Notes: generated from the letters alone by a model not told the origin. A DNA stretch of 64,000 nt from Lysobacter_C viscosus (GCF_046600715.1 NZ_JBJMAV010000005.1:186001-250000); one strand, 5' to 3'. Positions 33,379 through 42,889 are shown, numbered from the stretch's first letter. Translations and numbers: made by a program.

Positions 33379-34887
33379 ATGGAAGCCGTGCTGAACGCGA
33401 TCGAGGCGCTGCTGGCGCCGGTGATCGGACTGATCAATCTGGTGCTGTGGAACTACGTGCTGGTGTACGGGCTGATCGCGGTGGGCCTGTATTTCACGGT
33501 GCGGCTGGGGTTCCTGCAGGTGCGGCGCTTCCCGCACATGCTGCACGTGATCGGCCGCGGCACGGCGGGCGACACGGCGGGCATCTCGCCATTCCAGGCG
33601 TTGTGCACCTCGCTGGCCTCGCGCGTGGGCACCGGCAACCTGGCCGGCGTGGCCCTGGCGCTGTCGCTGGGCGGCCCGGGCGCGCTGTTCTGGATGTGGT
33701 GCACGGCGGCGCTGGGCATGGCCACGGCCTACGCCGAGAGCACGCTGGCGCAGCTGTACAAGGTGCGAGACGAGAAAGGCCAGTACCGCGGCGGACCGGG
33801 CTACTACATGGCGCGCGGACTGAAGGCGCCGTGGCTGGGGGTGGCGTTCTCGGTGTGCCTGGTGTTCTCGTACGGGCTGGTCTTCAGCAGCGTCCACGCC
33901 AACGCCATCGCGCTGTCGATGGAAACCGCCTTCGGGTTCACCGATACGCAGGTGGCCACGGCGCTGGTGCTGATGACCGCGGCGATCATCTTCGGCGGGC
34001 TGCGCTCGGTCGCCCGGGTCGCCGAGTGGGTGGTGCCGGTGATGGCGGTGGGCTACCTCGGTCTGGCGCTGTGGGTGGTACTGGGCAACCTGGCCGAAGT
34101 GCCGGCGGCGCTGGCGCTGGTGCTGCGCAGCGCGTTCGGGCTGGAGCCGGCGGTGGGGGGCGTGCTGGGCGGCCTGGCCGCGGCCATGCTCAACGGCGTC
34201 AAGCGCGGGCTGTATTCCAACGAGGCCGGCATGGGCAGCGCGCCCAACGTCGCCGCTGCCGCCACGCCGGTGCCGCACCACCCGGCCAGCCAGGGCCTGG
34301 TGCAGTCGCTGGGCGTGTTCATCGACACCCTGCTGATCTGCACCGCCACCGCGCTGGTGATCCTGCTGTCGGGCGTGCTGGCCGACGGCAATACCGACGG
34401 CGTGGTGATCACCCAGCGGGCGATGACGGTGTTCTTCGGCGACTGGGGCACCTACTTCGTGGCGATCGCGCTGTTCTTCTTCGCCTTCACCACCATCCTG
34501 GGCAACTACTCCTATGCCGAGAGCGGGCTGCTGTACCTGGGCGGGGGGCGCAAGGGCCTGTTCGCGTTGCGCATCGCGGCGCTGGGGGTGATCACCTGGG
34601 GCGTGCATGCGCAGGTGCCGCTGGTGTGGAACGCGGCGGACGCGGCGATGGCGATGATGGCCACGCTCAACCTGGTGGCGTTACTGGGCCTTTCGGGGGT
34701 GGTGGTGAAACTGACCCGCGACTACGAGGGCCAGCTGCGCGAGGGTCGCTCACCCGTTTTCCGCGCAGCCGACCATCCGGAGCTGGGCGACGGGGTGGAC
34801 CACGCGATCTGGCGCGACCCGCCGCCCGGGGTCAGCCCGCCGGGTGGCGTGCCCGCCACGCCCGCGCCGTCACCACCACCAGGGTGA
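33379..34887 (+). CDS. AGCS-family sodium:amino-acid (alanine) symporter
   Basis: 502 aa, about 10-11 membrane spans. Na+-coupled uptake of alanine/glycine by family inference. Signatures GTGNLAGVALALSLGGPG, MWCTAALGMATAYAES, YRGGPGYYM and SNEAGMGSAPNVAAAA are typical. The ATG (MEAVLNAIEALLAP) has GGGGA 8-12 bp upstream. Its 3' end overlaps the convergent CaCA gene by 56 bp, and the hydrophilic C-terminal tail (res ~455-502, Pro/Gly rich) is encoded there. Confidence 0.93.
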   Translation: MEAVLNAIEALLAPVIGLINLVLWNYVLVYGLIAVGLYFTVRLGFLQVRRFPHMLHVIGRGTAGDTAGISPFQALCTSLASRVGTGNLAGVALALSLGGPGALFWMWCTAALGMATAYAESTLAQLYKVRDEKGQYRGGPGYYMARGLKAPWLGVAFSVCLVFSYGLVFSSVHANAIALSMETAFGFTDTQVATALVLMTAAIIFGGLRSVARVAEWVVPVMAVGYLGLALWVVLGNLAEVPAALALVLRSAFGLEPAVGGVLGGLAAAMLNGVKRGLYSNEAGMGSAPNVAAAATPVPHHPASQGLVQSLGVFIDTLLICTATALVILLSGVLADGNTDGVVITQRAMTVFFGDWGTYFVAIALFFFAFTTILGNYSYAESGLLYLGGGRKGLFALRIAALGVITWGVHAQVPLVWNAADAAMAMMATLNLVALLGLSGVVVKLTRDYEGQLREGRSPVFRAADHPELGDGVDHAIWRDPPPGVSPPGGVPATPAPSPPPG

Positions 34888-35941
34888 TCACCGTCAACGG
34901 CACCACGAAGGCCATCATCGTCGCGCTGAAGGCGGGCAGGGCGTCGTGGTCGGCCGCGTCCAGCAACAGGTAGGCCAGGTAGGCCAGGTAGTAGCCCAGG
35001 AACAGCCCGCCTTCCCAGCGCTGGATGCAGTGGCCGGTGAAGAAGATCGGCATGCAGGCCACGGCCACGGCGGTCATCACCGGCAGGTCGAAGCGCACCG
35101 CCGCCGCGCCCACCGGTACTCCGTCCGGGGCGATCGCGGCGGTGGCGCCCAGCACGAACAGCAGGTTGAACACGTTGCTGCCGACGATGTTGCCCACCGC
35201 CATGTCGCGCTCGCCGCGGATCACCGCCAGCACGCTGGTGGCGATCTCCGGCAGCGAGGTGCCGATGGCGACCACGGTCAGGCCGATCACCAGCTCGCTG
35301 ATGCCCAGGCTGGCCGCGATGCTCACCGCACCGCCCACCAGCCAGCGCGAGCCCAGCACCAGCAATCCCAGCCCGGCCAGCAGCAGCAACGCGTGGCGCC
35401 AGGCCGGGGCGTTCGCAGCGCCCGCGGCGACATCCGCCAGGTCATTCGCATCTGCGACGCCGGCAGCGGCCGCATCCTCGCCGCCGTCGCCGCGGCGTGC
35501 CAACCAGAGCAGGCCGATCACGTAGGCCGCCCCCAGCACGATGAGCGCGATGCCTTCGCCACGGACGAGTGCGCCGTCCAGCGACATCACCAGCACGCCG
35601 ACCGAGACCGCCACCATCACCGGTACGTCCAGCCAGATCAGCTGGCGACGCACGACCAGTGGCGATACCAGCGCGCAGATGCCGAGGATCAGCAACACGT
35701 TGGCGATGTTGCTGCCCACGACGTTGCCCAGCGCGATGTCGGACTCGCCGCGCACCGCCGCGTCGATGCCGATGGCCAGCTCCGGCGCGCTGGTGCCGAA
35801 GGCCACCACCGTCAAACCGATCACCAGCGGCGACAGCCCCCAGCGCAACGCAAGCCGCGAGGCGCCGCTGACCAGAAGCTCGGCGCCGCCCAGCAGCAGC
35901 GCCAGGCCGGCGACGAGTTTCAGCAGGACGACCGGTTCCAT
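34832..35941 (-). CDS. CaCA-family calcium/sodium antiporter (YrbG-like)
   Basis: 369 aa, ~10 spans in two inverted halves with alpha-repeats: GTSAPELAIG with GNVVGSNIANVLLILG and GTSLPEIATS with GNIVGSNVFNLLFVLG. Predicted Ca2+/Na+ exchange at the inner membrane. The ATG (MEPVVLLKLVAG) lies 2 bp after the purH stop, so it is probably in the purH transcript. Overlaps the AGCS gene tail-to-tail by 56 bp. Confidence 0.92.
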   Translation of the reverse strand: MEPVVLLKLVAGLALLLGGAELLVSGASRLALRWGLSPLVIGLTVVAFGTSAPELAIGIDAAVRGESDIALGNVVGSNIANVLLILGICALVSPLVVRRQLIWLDVPVMVAVSVGVLVMSLDGALVRGEGIALIVLGAAYVIGLLWLARRGDGGEDAAAAGVADANDLADVAAGAANAPAWRHALLLLAGLGLLVLGSRWLVGGAVSIAASLGISELVIGLTVVAIGTSLPEIATSVLAVIRGERDMAVGNIVGSNVFNLLFVLGATAAIAPDGVPVGAAAVRFDLPVMTAVAVACMPIFFTGHCIQRWEGGLFLGYYLAYLAYLLLDAADHDALPAFSATMMAFVVPLTVITLVVVTARAWRARHPAG

Positions 35942-35943
35942 AG

Positions 35944-37521
35944 TCAGTGGCGGAAGTGGCGCACGCCGGTGAACACCATCGCCAGCCCGTGTTCGTCGGC
36001 GGCGGCGATCACTTCCTTGTCGCGCATCGAACCGCCCGGCTGGATGACCGCCTTGATGCCGGCGGCGGCGGCGGCGTCGATGCCGTCGCGGAACGGGAAG
36101 AAGGCGTCGGACGCCATCACCGAACCCGGGACCGACAGCCCGGCCTCCTCGGCCTTGAGCGCGGCGATCTTGGCACTCACCACGCGGCTCATCTGCCCGG
36201 CACCGATACCGATGCTGCGTTGTTCCTTGGCATAGACGATCGCGTTGGACTTCACGAACTTGGCGATGCGCCATGCGAACAGCAGGTCGTCCATCTGCGT
36301 GTCGGTGGGCGCCAGCCGGCTGACCACCTTCAGTTCGTCGCGGCCCACCTCGCGCACGTCGCTGGTCTGCATCAGCAGCCCCGAGCCGACGCGCTTGACG
36401 TCGAAGTTGTTGCGGCCCTCGCCGTGCGGGATCCGCAGCACGCGGACGTTGGCCTTGCGCGTGGCGTAGTCGAGCGCGCCGGGCTCGAAGTCCGGCGCGA
36501 TCAGCACCTCCACGAACTGGCGGTCCAGGATCACCTTGGCGGTGGCCGCGTCGAGCCGGGTGTTGAAGGCGATGATGCCGCCGAAGGCCGAGGTCGGGTC
36601 GGTCGCGTAGGCCAGTTCGTAGGCATCGCCGCAGGCCACGCCCACCGCCACGCCGCACGGGTTGGCGTGCTTGACGATGACGCAGGCGGGCGCCTCGAAC
36701 TGGCGCACGCATTCCCACGCCGCGTCGGCATCGGCCAGGTTGTTGAAGCTCAGCTCCTTGCCCTGCAGCTGGGTGAACGTGGCCAGCGTGCCAGGCACCG
36801 GGTACAGGTCGCGGTAGAACGCGCCGTGCTGGTGCGGGTTCTCGCCGTAGCGCAGGTCCAGCACCTTGACGAAATTGCTGTTGGACTGCGCCGGGAACAG
36901 GCCGCGCCCGCCCTCGGCGGTGATCGAGGACAGGTAGTTGCTGATGCAGGCGTCGTACTGCGCGACGCGGTCGAATGCCGCCACCGACAATGCGAAGCGC
37001 GTGGTTCCGGCCAGCGCGCCGCCGTTGTTGGCCAGCTCGGCGATCAGCGCCGGGTACTGCACGGGGTCGGTGGCCACGGCCACGCGCGCGAAGTTCTTCG
37101 CCGCCGAGCGCAGCATCGCCGGACCACCGATGTCGATGTTCTCGACGATCTGGTCCATCGTGCTGTCGGGGTGGGCCGAGACCGACTCGAACGGGTACAG
37201 GTTCAGCACCAGCAGGTCGATCGGGGCGATGCCGTGCTCGGCCATGACCGCATCGTCGACATCGGCGCGACCCAGCAGGCCGCCGTGCACCACCGGGTGC
37301 AGCGTCTTGACCCGGCCATCCATCATTTCCGGGAAGCCGGTGTGCTCGCTGACGTCGGTGACCTCCAACCCCGCCTCGCGCAGCGCCTTGGCGGTGCCGC
37401 CGGTGGACAGCAGCGCCACGCCGTGGCCGGCCAGGGCCCGGGCCAGTTCCACCAGACCGGTCTTGTCGGATACCGACAGCAGGGCGCGACGGATCTTCAC
37501 CGTCGGAAGGGAAGCGGTCAT
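35944..37521 (-). CDS. purH: Bifunctional AICAR transformylase / IMP cyclohydrolase
   Basis: 525 aa. Last two steps of IMP synthesis. IMP cyclohydrolase domain (res ~10-150) with LLSVSDKTGLVELARAL and GRVKTLHPVVHGGLL; AICAR transformylase domain with the catalytic KHANPCG (Lys/His) and YGENPHQ. Start MTASLPTVKIRRAL, with a strong GCTATAAT -10 28-35 bp upstream. The CaCA gene follows at 2 bp. Confidence 0.97.
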   Translation of the reverse strand: MTASLPTVKIRRALLSVSDKTGLVELARALAGHGVALLSTGGTAKALREAGLEVTDVSEHTGFPEMMDGRVKTLHPVVHGGLLGRADVDDAVMAEHGIAPIDLLVLNLYPFESVSAHPDSTMDQIVENIDIGGPAMLRSAAKNFARVAVATDPVQYPALIAELANNGGALAGTTRFALSVAAFDRVAQYDACISNYLSSITAEGGRGLFPAQSNSNFVKVLDLRYGENPHQHGAFYRDLYPVPGTLATFTQLQGKELSFNNLADADAAWECVRQFEAPACVIVKHANPCGVAVGVACGDAYELAYATDPTSAFGGIIAFNTRLDAATAKVILDRQFVEVLIAPDFEPGALDYATRKANVRVLRIPHGEGRNNFDVKRVGSGLLMQTSDVREVGRDELKVVSRLAPTDTQMDDLLFAWRIAKFVKSNAIVYAKEQRSIGIGAGQMSRVVSAKIAALKAEEAGLSVPGSVMASDAFFPFRDGIDAAAAAGIKAVIQPGGSMRDKEVIAAADEHGLAMVFTGVRHFRH

Positions 37522-37548
37522 TCGATGATTCCGGCTGGGGGGCCGGAA

Positions 37549-37556
37549 ATTATAGC
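37549..37556 (-). promoter_or_regulatory. putative -10 of purH (GCTATAAT)
   Basis: Minus strand GCTATAAT contains the perfect TATAAT; 27 bp before the purH ATG. No PurR operator was recognised. Confidence 0.6.
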
Positions 37557-37724
37557 GATGCGGCCAGGCCCGGCCCGGCGGGAGGATTCACCGCCGCCGC
37601 CGGAGACCGGGACACCCGCTGATCCGCACGTTCCCAAGCCCGTGCGAGGCCGGGCCCCATCCCCTGCCACTCAACGTCTCGTGCCGTGTCGGGTCGCGTC
37701 GCGTCGACCCGCGGGTTCGGGCAC

Positions 37725-38000
37725 TCAGGCCAGCCCGTACTCGCGCAACTTCTTGCGCAGCGTCGCGCGGTGGATGCCCAGCATCGTCGCTGCGCGGCTC
37801 TGGTTGCCGTCGCAATGTTCCAGCACTTCGGCGAACAGCGGGATCTCCAGCTCGCGCAGGGCGATCTCGTAGAGGTTCTCGGTGTCGCAACCGTCCAGGT
37901 CGCCCAGGTAGCGGCGGATGGACGTCGCCACGTGGTCACGCAGGGGCACGCGGGGCCCCGGGCGGGCGGCGTCGTGGCGGTCGGTAGCGGCAGCGTTCAA
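37725..38000 (-). CDS. fis: Fis-family nucleoid/DNA-binding protein
   Basis: 91 aa. Fis fold with C-terminal HTH (GNQSRAATMLGIHRATLRKK) and family ending LREYGLA. Fis controls stable RNA, growth and topology. TTG start is chosen because GGGGA lies just upstream and the only nearby ATG is out of frame. N-terminal ~20 residues are variable, as in relatives. It precedes purH on the same strand with 200 bp between. Confidence 0.92.
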   Translation of the reverse strand: MNAAATDRHDAARPGPRVPLRDHVATSIRRYLGDLDGCDTENLYEIALRELEIPLFAEVLEHCDGNQSRAATMLGIHRATLRKKLREYGLA

Positions 38001-38130
38001 GAGCGGTCCCCATATGAAGCATCCGTCGTCGAAAATGGCCGGTTCGCGTGCGTGCGGCGGGGCGACGGACCGGGGAGTCTAGCGCGTGGCGGTGGCACGG
38101 GACACGGCCGCGCGCATTCAGTCGATGCGT

Positions 38131-38991
38131 TCAACGGAAGTCGAAGGTGAATGCGACGATGGGTTGGGCGGGTTCGCGAACGTCCAGGCGCACCGCGGCG
38201 CTCTGGCCGGGTGCGAGCAGGCCGCCATCGTCCCCGTCGGAGCGGTACTGATCGGGAGTAAACGCACTGGCGGCCACTTCGCGGCCATCGACGTCGGTCA
38301 GCGCCACGCGCAGGGTGGGCCAGGGTTGCGCCCAGCGGGCGTCGTTGCGGAAGCTGGCACTGACCTGCAGCACGCCGGGCGTGCCGGGCTTGGGGCGGAC
38401 GTTGCGATCCAGCATGCGGAAGGCGGCCGGTTCGTGCCATGCCGGCACCTCGCACCCCAGCGCACCGCAGACCGTCTGCACCCACGGCCTCCAACGCGCG
38501 TCCGCGCCCAGTTCGGCGCGCTGGGCGAGCAGCAGTTGCACCAGCAGCAACACCAGCAGCAGCGCGGCGGCGATGCGCAGCGGCCAGCGCAACGTGTTGG
38601 CTTCGCCGGGGAGGGTGACACGCGCAAAGCTGGGTCCGCGGCTGCGCGGGCCCCGGGGCAGGGGCGGCGCGGGCGAGGGAGTGGTTGCTGCATCGACTGT
38701 GGATGTTGCAGGAGCTTCGCCCGCGGGCGGTGTGGCATCGACCGCCGCGGCCGCGGGCGCTTCGTGATCGCCCGCTTCCGCCTCGGATGCCCCTTCGCTG
38801 CCGATGGCAGTGGATTCCCCGGTCTCCGGGGGCGTCGAAGCACCGCCTCCGTCCTGGCCGGCGGCGCCCGCTTCCAGCGACGCGGTCGGATCCTCGAGGC
38901 GCTGCTCGCAGCGCGGGCAGCGCTGTTCGTGCGCATCGCCCCGGGCGATCAGCGAGACCAGGAAACCGCAGTGGGGGCAGGGCACGAACAT
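38131..38991 (-). CDS. Zinc-ribbon DUF3426 membrane protein
   Basis: 286 aa. N-terminal zinc ribbon (PCPHCGF...CPRCEQRL), a long Ala/Glu/Pro-rich linker (~50-140), one membrane span (RIAAALLLVLLLVQLLLA), then a periplasmic DUF3426 beta-domain ending FTFDFR. Unknown role. Start MFVPCPHCG; a TTACACT element ends 8 nt before ATG, so its mRNA may have almost no leader. Confidence 0.85.
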   Translation of the reverse strand: MFVPCPHCGFLVSLIARGDAHEQRCPRCEQRLEDPTASLEAGAAGQDGGGASTPPETGESTAIGSEGASEAEAGDHEAPAAAAVDATPPAGEAPATSTVDAATTPSPAPPLPRGPRSRGPSFARVTLPGEANTLRWPLRIAAALLLVLLLVQLLLAQRAELGADARWRPWVQTVCGALGCEVPAWHEPAAFRMLDRNVRPKPGTPGVLQVSASFRNDARWAQPWPTLRVALTDVDGREVAASAFTPDQYRSDGDDGGLLAPGQSAAVRLDVREPAQPIVAFTFDFR

Positions 38992-39118
38992 GGCCGCCGA
39001 GTGTAAGCGGCCAACGGGCACCCGGCGACTCGGCGGCGCGTTCGTCGTGATGCGCGTCCCGTATCGCGACGCCGGCGCGTGCGACCAAGCCGCGGGCATG
39101 CGCTCGTTGAACGTCCCT

Positions 39119-39245
39119 GTAGGAGCGACGTGAGTCGCGATCCGTGAATCGGCCAATGGACGCGGTCGCGACTTACGTCGCTCCTACAAGGGCGGTGCCA
39201 CCCGGCGTCTCTCGGAGGGGTGATCGCGGCTGAAGCCGCTCCTAC
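39119..39245. repeat. Composite REP downstream of prmA (B+, B-, A-)
   Basis: Type B forward (39119-39140), type B reverse (39166-39187), type A reverse (39224-39245). Same order as the composite at 40208-40317. Confidence 0.9.
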
Positions 39246-39259
39246 AAAAAGAGGCGGTT

Positions 39260-40177
39260 TCAGCGGCGGCGGCCGCTCACGCGCATCCAGTCATCAAGCC
39301 CTTGCGCCTGCAGGTGGTCGAAGTCGCGCGCATAGCGCGCGATGACCTCGTGCTCCTGCCCGGCCAGGATCCCCGACAGCGCGATGTGGCCACCCGGGGC
39401 GACACGGGCGGCGATGACGTCCGCCAAGTCGACCAGCGCCGAAGCGAGGATGTTGGCCACCACCACCGGATACACGCCGTCGGCCGCGTCCTCCGGCAGC
39501 GTTGCCGACAGCCGGTCCTGCTCGCCGTTGCGCCGGGCGTTGTCGAGGGTGGCGGTGATGGCCTGCGGATCGTTGTCGATCCCGGTTGCATCGCGCGCGC
39601 CCAGCTTGAGCGCGGCCAGTGCGAGGATCCCCGAGCCGCAGCCGAAATCCAGCACGCGCGCGCCGTCCAGCGCGCCCTCGTCGGCCAGTTCGTCCAGCCA
39701 CTGCAGGCACAGCGCGGTGGTGGGGTGGGTCCCCGAGCCGAACGCCAGGCCGGGGTCCAGCCGGACCACGGCGGCATCGGCGGTATCCGCACCCGCCGGC
39801 AGGGGGTGGTTCCACGGCACGATCCAGGTGCGCCGGCCGAATTGCAGCGGCACGTACTGGTCCATCCACGCACGTTCCCAATCCTGGTCGGCGACGTCCT
39901 GGAACACCGCGCGCGACCAGTCGATGCCTTCGTCGGCGGCCTGCAGCGCGTGCAGCAGCAACCCGGCAGGCGTGCCATCGGGGAACAGCGCTGTCAGCCG
40001 CATCTCGTTCCACAACGGCGTCTGCCCCACGCCCGGCTCGAAGATCGCCTGCTCATCGGGCTCATCCGCGTGCGCGTCGGCCAAGGTCACCGACAGCGCG
40101 CCGACGCTTTCCAGCGCACGCTCGCAGCGCGGCTGCTGCACCTGGCTGCAGGGGAGGGTGAGTTCGAGGAAGGGCAT
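39260..40177 (-). CDS. prmA: Ribosomal protein L11 methyltransferase
   Basis: 305 aa. Trimethylates L11 with SAM. N-terminal substrate-binding domain (res 1-~100) and class I methyltransferase domain with FGSGTHPTTALCLQWL, DFGCGSGILALAA (motif I) and NILASALV. It is downstream of accC, as in many gammaproteobacteria. Flanked on both sides by the same composite REP. Confidence 0.96.
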   Translation of the reverse strand: MPFLELTLPCSQVQQPRCERALESVGALSVTLADAHADEPDEQAIFEPGVGQTPLWNEMRLTALFPDGTPAGLLLHALQAADEGIDWSRAVFQDVADQDWERAWMDQYVPLQFGRRTWIVPWNHPLPAGADTADAAVVRLDPGLAFGSGTHPTTALCLQWLDELADEGALDGARVLDFGCGSGILALAALKLGARDATGIDNDPQAITATLDNARRNGEQDRLSATLPEDAADGVYPVVVANILASALVDLADVIAARVAPGGHIALSGILAGQEHEVIARYARDFDHLQAQGLDDWMRVSGRRR

Positions 40178-40207
40178 GGCGTGGGGCGTGGGGTCGGGTC
40201 GCCCATT

Positions 40208-40317
40208 GTAGGAGCGACGTGAGTCGCGATCGTGCCGTCGGCGCGGGTCACGGGCTCGCGACTCGCGTAGCTACTGCACCGGCACCGGGGTGCGATCGCG
40301 GCTGAAGCCGCTCCTAC
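40208..40317. repeat. Composite REP upstream of prmA (B+, B-, A-)
   Basis: Type B forward (40208-40229), degenerate type B reverse (40256-40274), type A reverse (40296-40317) followed by GGAAGCGGG. Sits between prmA and the accC stop. Confidence 0.85.
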
Positions 40318-40327
40318 GGAAGCGGGC

Positions 40328-41695
40328 TCACACGATCGACAGCGACTTTTCCTTCTGTTCCTTGAGCCGCTTCTCGAGGTAGTGGATGTTCTGCCCGCCC
40401 TGCTGGAAGCCGATGTCCGACAGGATGCGTTGCTGCAGCGGGACATTGGTCTTGATCCCGTCCACCACCATTTCGCTCAGTGCCACGCGCATGCGGCAGA
40501 TGGCCTGCTCGCGGGTGGCGCCGTGCACGATCAGCTTGCCGATCATCGAGTCGTAGTTGGGCGGGACGCGGTAGCCCTCGTAGATGTGGCTGTCCACCCG
40601 CACGCCCGGGCCGCCCGGGGCGTGGAAGTGTGCGATCAGGCCGGGGCTGGGCATGAACGTGTCCGGATCCTCGGCGTTGATCCGGCACTCGATCGCATGG
40701 CCATCCAGCACCACGTCCTGCTGGCGGATCGACAACGGCTGGCCGGCGGCGATCATCAGCTGCTCGCGCACGAGGTCGATGCCGGTGACCATCTCGGTGA
40801 CCGGGTGCTCGACCTGGATGCGGGTGTTCATCTCGATGAAGTAGAAGCGCCCGTTCTCGAACAGGAACTCGAACGTGCCGGCGCCGCGGTAGCCGATGCG
40901 GATGCAGGCCTCGGTGCAGACCTTGCCGATCTCCGCGCGCTGCTCGGGGGTGATGCCGGGTGCCGGGGCCTCCTCGACGACCTTCTGGTGGCGGCGCTGC
41001 ATCGAGCAGTCGCGCTCGCCCAGGTGGATGGCGTTGCCCTGGCCGTCGGCCAGCACCTGGATCTCCACGTGGCGCGGGTTCTCCAGGAACTTCTCCATGT
41101 AGACCATGTCGTTGCCGAACGCGGCCTTGGCCTCTGACTTGGTGGTCTGGACGGCGCTGTGCAGGTGCGCTTCGGTGTGGACCACGCGCATCCCGCGTCC
41201 GCCGCCGCCGCCGGCCGCCTTGACGATGACCGGGTACCCGATCTCGCGCGCGATCTTGGTGTTGGCCGTCGCGTCGTCGCCCAGCGGGCCGCCGCTGCCG
41301 GGCACGCACGGGACGCCGGCTTCCTTCATCGCGCGGATCGCTTCGACCTTGTCGCCCATCAGGCGGATGGTTTCCGCCCGCGGGCCGATGAAGATGAAGC
41401 CCGACTCCTCCACCCGCTCGGCGAAATCGGCGTTCTCGCTCAGGAAGCCGTAGCCCGGGTGGATCGCCTGCGCGTCGGTGACCTCGGCGGCGGCGATGAT
41501 CTGCGCCATGTTGAGGTAACTGTCGGTGGACGGCGCCGGACCGATGCAGACCGACTCGTCGGCCATGGCCACGTGCTTGAGGTTGCGGTCGACCGTGGAG
41601 TGCACGGCGACGGTGCGGATGCCCAGGGCGTGGCACGCGCGCAGGATGCGCAGCGCGATTTCGCCCCGGTTGGCGATGACGACTTTGTCGAGCAT
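40328..41695 (-). CDS. accC: Acetyl-CoA carboxylase biotin carboxylase subunit
   Basis: 455 aa. ATP-dependent carboxylation of BCCP biotin. ATP-grasp with KAAGGGGGRGMRVV and the catalytic EMNTRIQVEHPVTE. Start MLDKVVIANRGEIALRILRA is the family start. accB and aroQ precede it and prmA follows; aroQ-accB-accC is the usual order. Confidence 0.98.
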   Translation of the reverse strand: MLDKVVIANRGEIALRILRACHALGIRTVAVHSTVDRNLKHVAMADESVCIGPAPSTDSYLNMAQIIAAAEVTDAQAIHPGYGFLSENADFAERVEESGFIFIGPRAETIRLMGDKVEAIRAMKEAGVPCVPGSGGPLGDDATANTKIAREIGYPVIVKAAGGGGGRGMRVVHTEAHLHSAVQTTKSEAKAAFGNDMVYMEKFLENPRHVEIQVLADGQGNAIHLGERDCSMQRRHQKVVEEAPAPGITPEQRAEIGKVCTEACIRIGYRGAGTFEFLFENGRFYFIEMNTRIQVEHPVTEMVTGIDLVREQLMIAAGQPLSIRQQDVVLDGHAIECRINAEDPDTFMPSPGLIAHFHAPGGPGVRVDSHIYEGYRVPPNYDSMIGKLIVHGATREQAICRMRVALSEMVVDGIKTNVPLQQRILSDIGFQQGGQNIHYLEKRLKEQKEKSLSIV

Positions 41696-41869
41696 GGAGC
41701 TGACCTCAAAGACGGGCGCAGGGAGTGGGTAACAGGGGCCGGGCAGGAGCGCCGAATGCCGTGTTGCCGTCCCGGTGCCCGGGATTCACTTCGTGGAAGC
41801 GTGTGGCGACGCAGGCGATCGGTGCCGCGGCCAAGGCCGCTTCCCGGTTCCCGGTTCCCCGTGTCCGCT

Positions 41870-42361
41870 TCACCCAATGACGAACAGCGGCTGGTCGAAC
41901 TCGACCGGCTGGCCGTTCTCGGCCATCACCTTGATGACGGTGCCGGAAACATCGGCCTCGATCGGGTTGAACATCTTCATCGCCTCGATGATCGCCAGCG
42001 TCTCGCCCGCCTTGACCGCCTGGCCCACCGCGACGAAGGCCGGCTTGTCAGGGGAGGGCGAGGTATAGAAGGTGCCGACCATCGGCGCGCGCATGACGTG
42101 GCCGTCTGGCATCGACTGCGCGTTGGCGTTGGCGTTGGCGTCGGCGCCGGGCTTGCCGCCGCCGGTGGCCGCCTCGGTGGGCGAATGCATCGGCATCGGG
42201 GCCATCGGCGCGGGGGCGTAGTGGACGGCGGGCGCGGCCGTGGTGCCGCCGCGGGGGGTGCGTGCCAGGCGGACGGACTCCTCGCCTTCCTTGATCTCGA
42301 TTTCGGCGAGGTTGGACTCCTCGAGCAGGTCGATGAGCTTCTTGATCTTGCGCAGGTCCAT
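41870..42361 (-). CDS. accB: Biotin carboxyl carrier protein
   Basis: 163 aa. Carries biotin on Lys129 in the motif EAMKM; flexible Ala/Pro linker (~40-85) includes an N-A repeat. N-terminal MDLRKIKKLIDLLEESNLAE is family-typical. It passes CO2 from AccC to the carboxyltransferase. Confidence 0.97.
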   Translation of the reverse strand: MDLRKIKKLIDLLEESNLAEIEIKEGEESVRLARTPRGGTTAAPAVHYAPAPMAPMPMHSPTEAATGGGKPGADANANANAQSMPDGHVMRAPMVGTFYTSPSPDKPAFVAVGQAVKAGETLAIIEAMKMFNPIEADVSGTVIKVMAENGQPVEFDQPLFVIG

Positions 42362-42421
42362 GGCGGGCCTCTGGGTGGGCCCCGCGGTGCGGGGCGTGGA
42401 TGCGGATGCGGGTTGCGGCCG

Positions 42422-42889
42422 TCAGGACGGCTTGCGGCGGGCGCTGGCGTGGTTGTCCAGCCAGGCCACCGCGGCGTCCAGGGCGAATCGGTAGCTGTGC
42501 TCGCCGAAGCCGGCGACCACGCCCAGGGCGAGGTCGCTGAAATAGCTGTGGCGGCGGAACGGCTCGCGGCTGTGCGGATTGGTCAGGTGCACTTCGATGA
42601 AGGGCACTTCGACGGCGGCGAGCGCGTCGCGCAGGGCGACGCTGGTATGGGTGAAGGCGGCCGGGTTGATCAGGATCAGCGCGGTGCCATCGTGGCGGGC
42701 GGCCTGGACGCGCTCCACCAGCACGTGCTCAGCGTTGGACTGCAGGCTGTCGAAGCCGTGGCCGGCCGCCTCCACGCCCGCGCACAGCGCCGCGTCGATC
42801 TGCGCCAGCGTGGTGCGCCCGTAGAGGGTCGGCTCGCGTTCGCCAAGCAGGTTGAGGTTGGGGCCGTGCAGGGCCAGCAGTTTCGCCAT
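42422..42889 (-). CDS. aroQ: 3-dehydroquinate dehydratase, type II
   Basis: 155 aa. Dehydrates 3-dehydroquinate in the shikimate pathway; dodecamer. Motifs HGPNLNLLGEREPTLYG (catalytic Tyr), INPAAFTHTS and VHLTNPHSRE with SYFSDLA. First gene of the aroQ-accB-accC unit. Confidence 0.97.
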   Translation of the reverse strand: MAKLLALHGPNLNLLGEREPTLYGRTTLAQIDAALCAGVEAAGHGFDSLQSNAEHVLVERVQAARHDGTALILINPAAFTHTSVALRDALAAVEVPFIEVHLTNPHSREPFRRHSYFSDLALGVVAGFGEHSYRFALDAAVAWLDNHASARRKPS

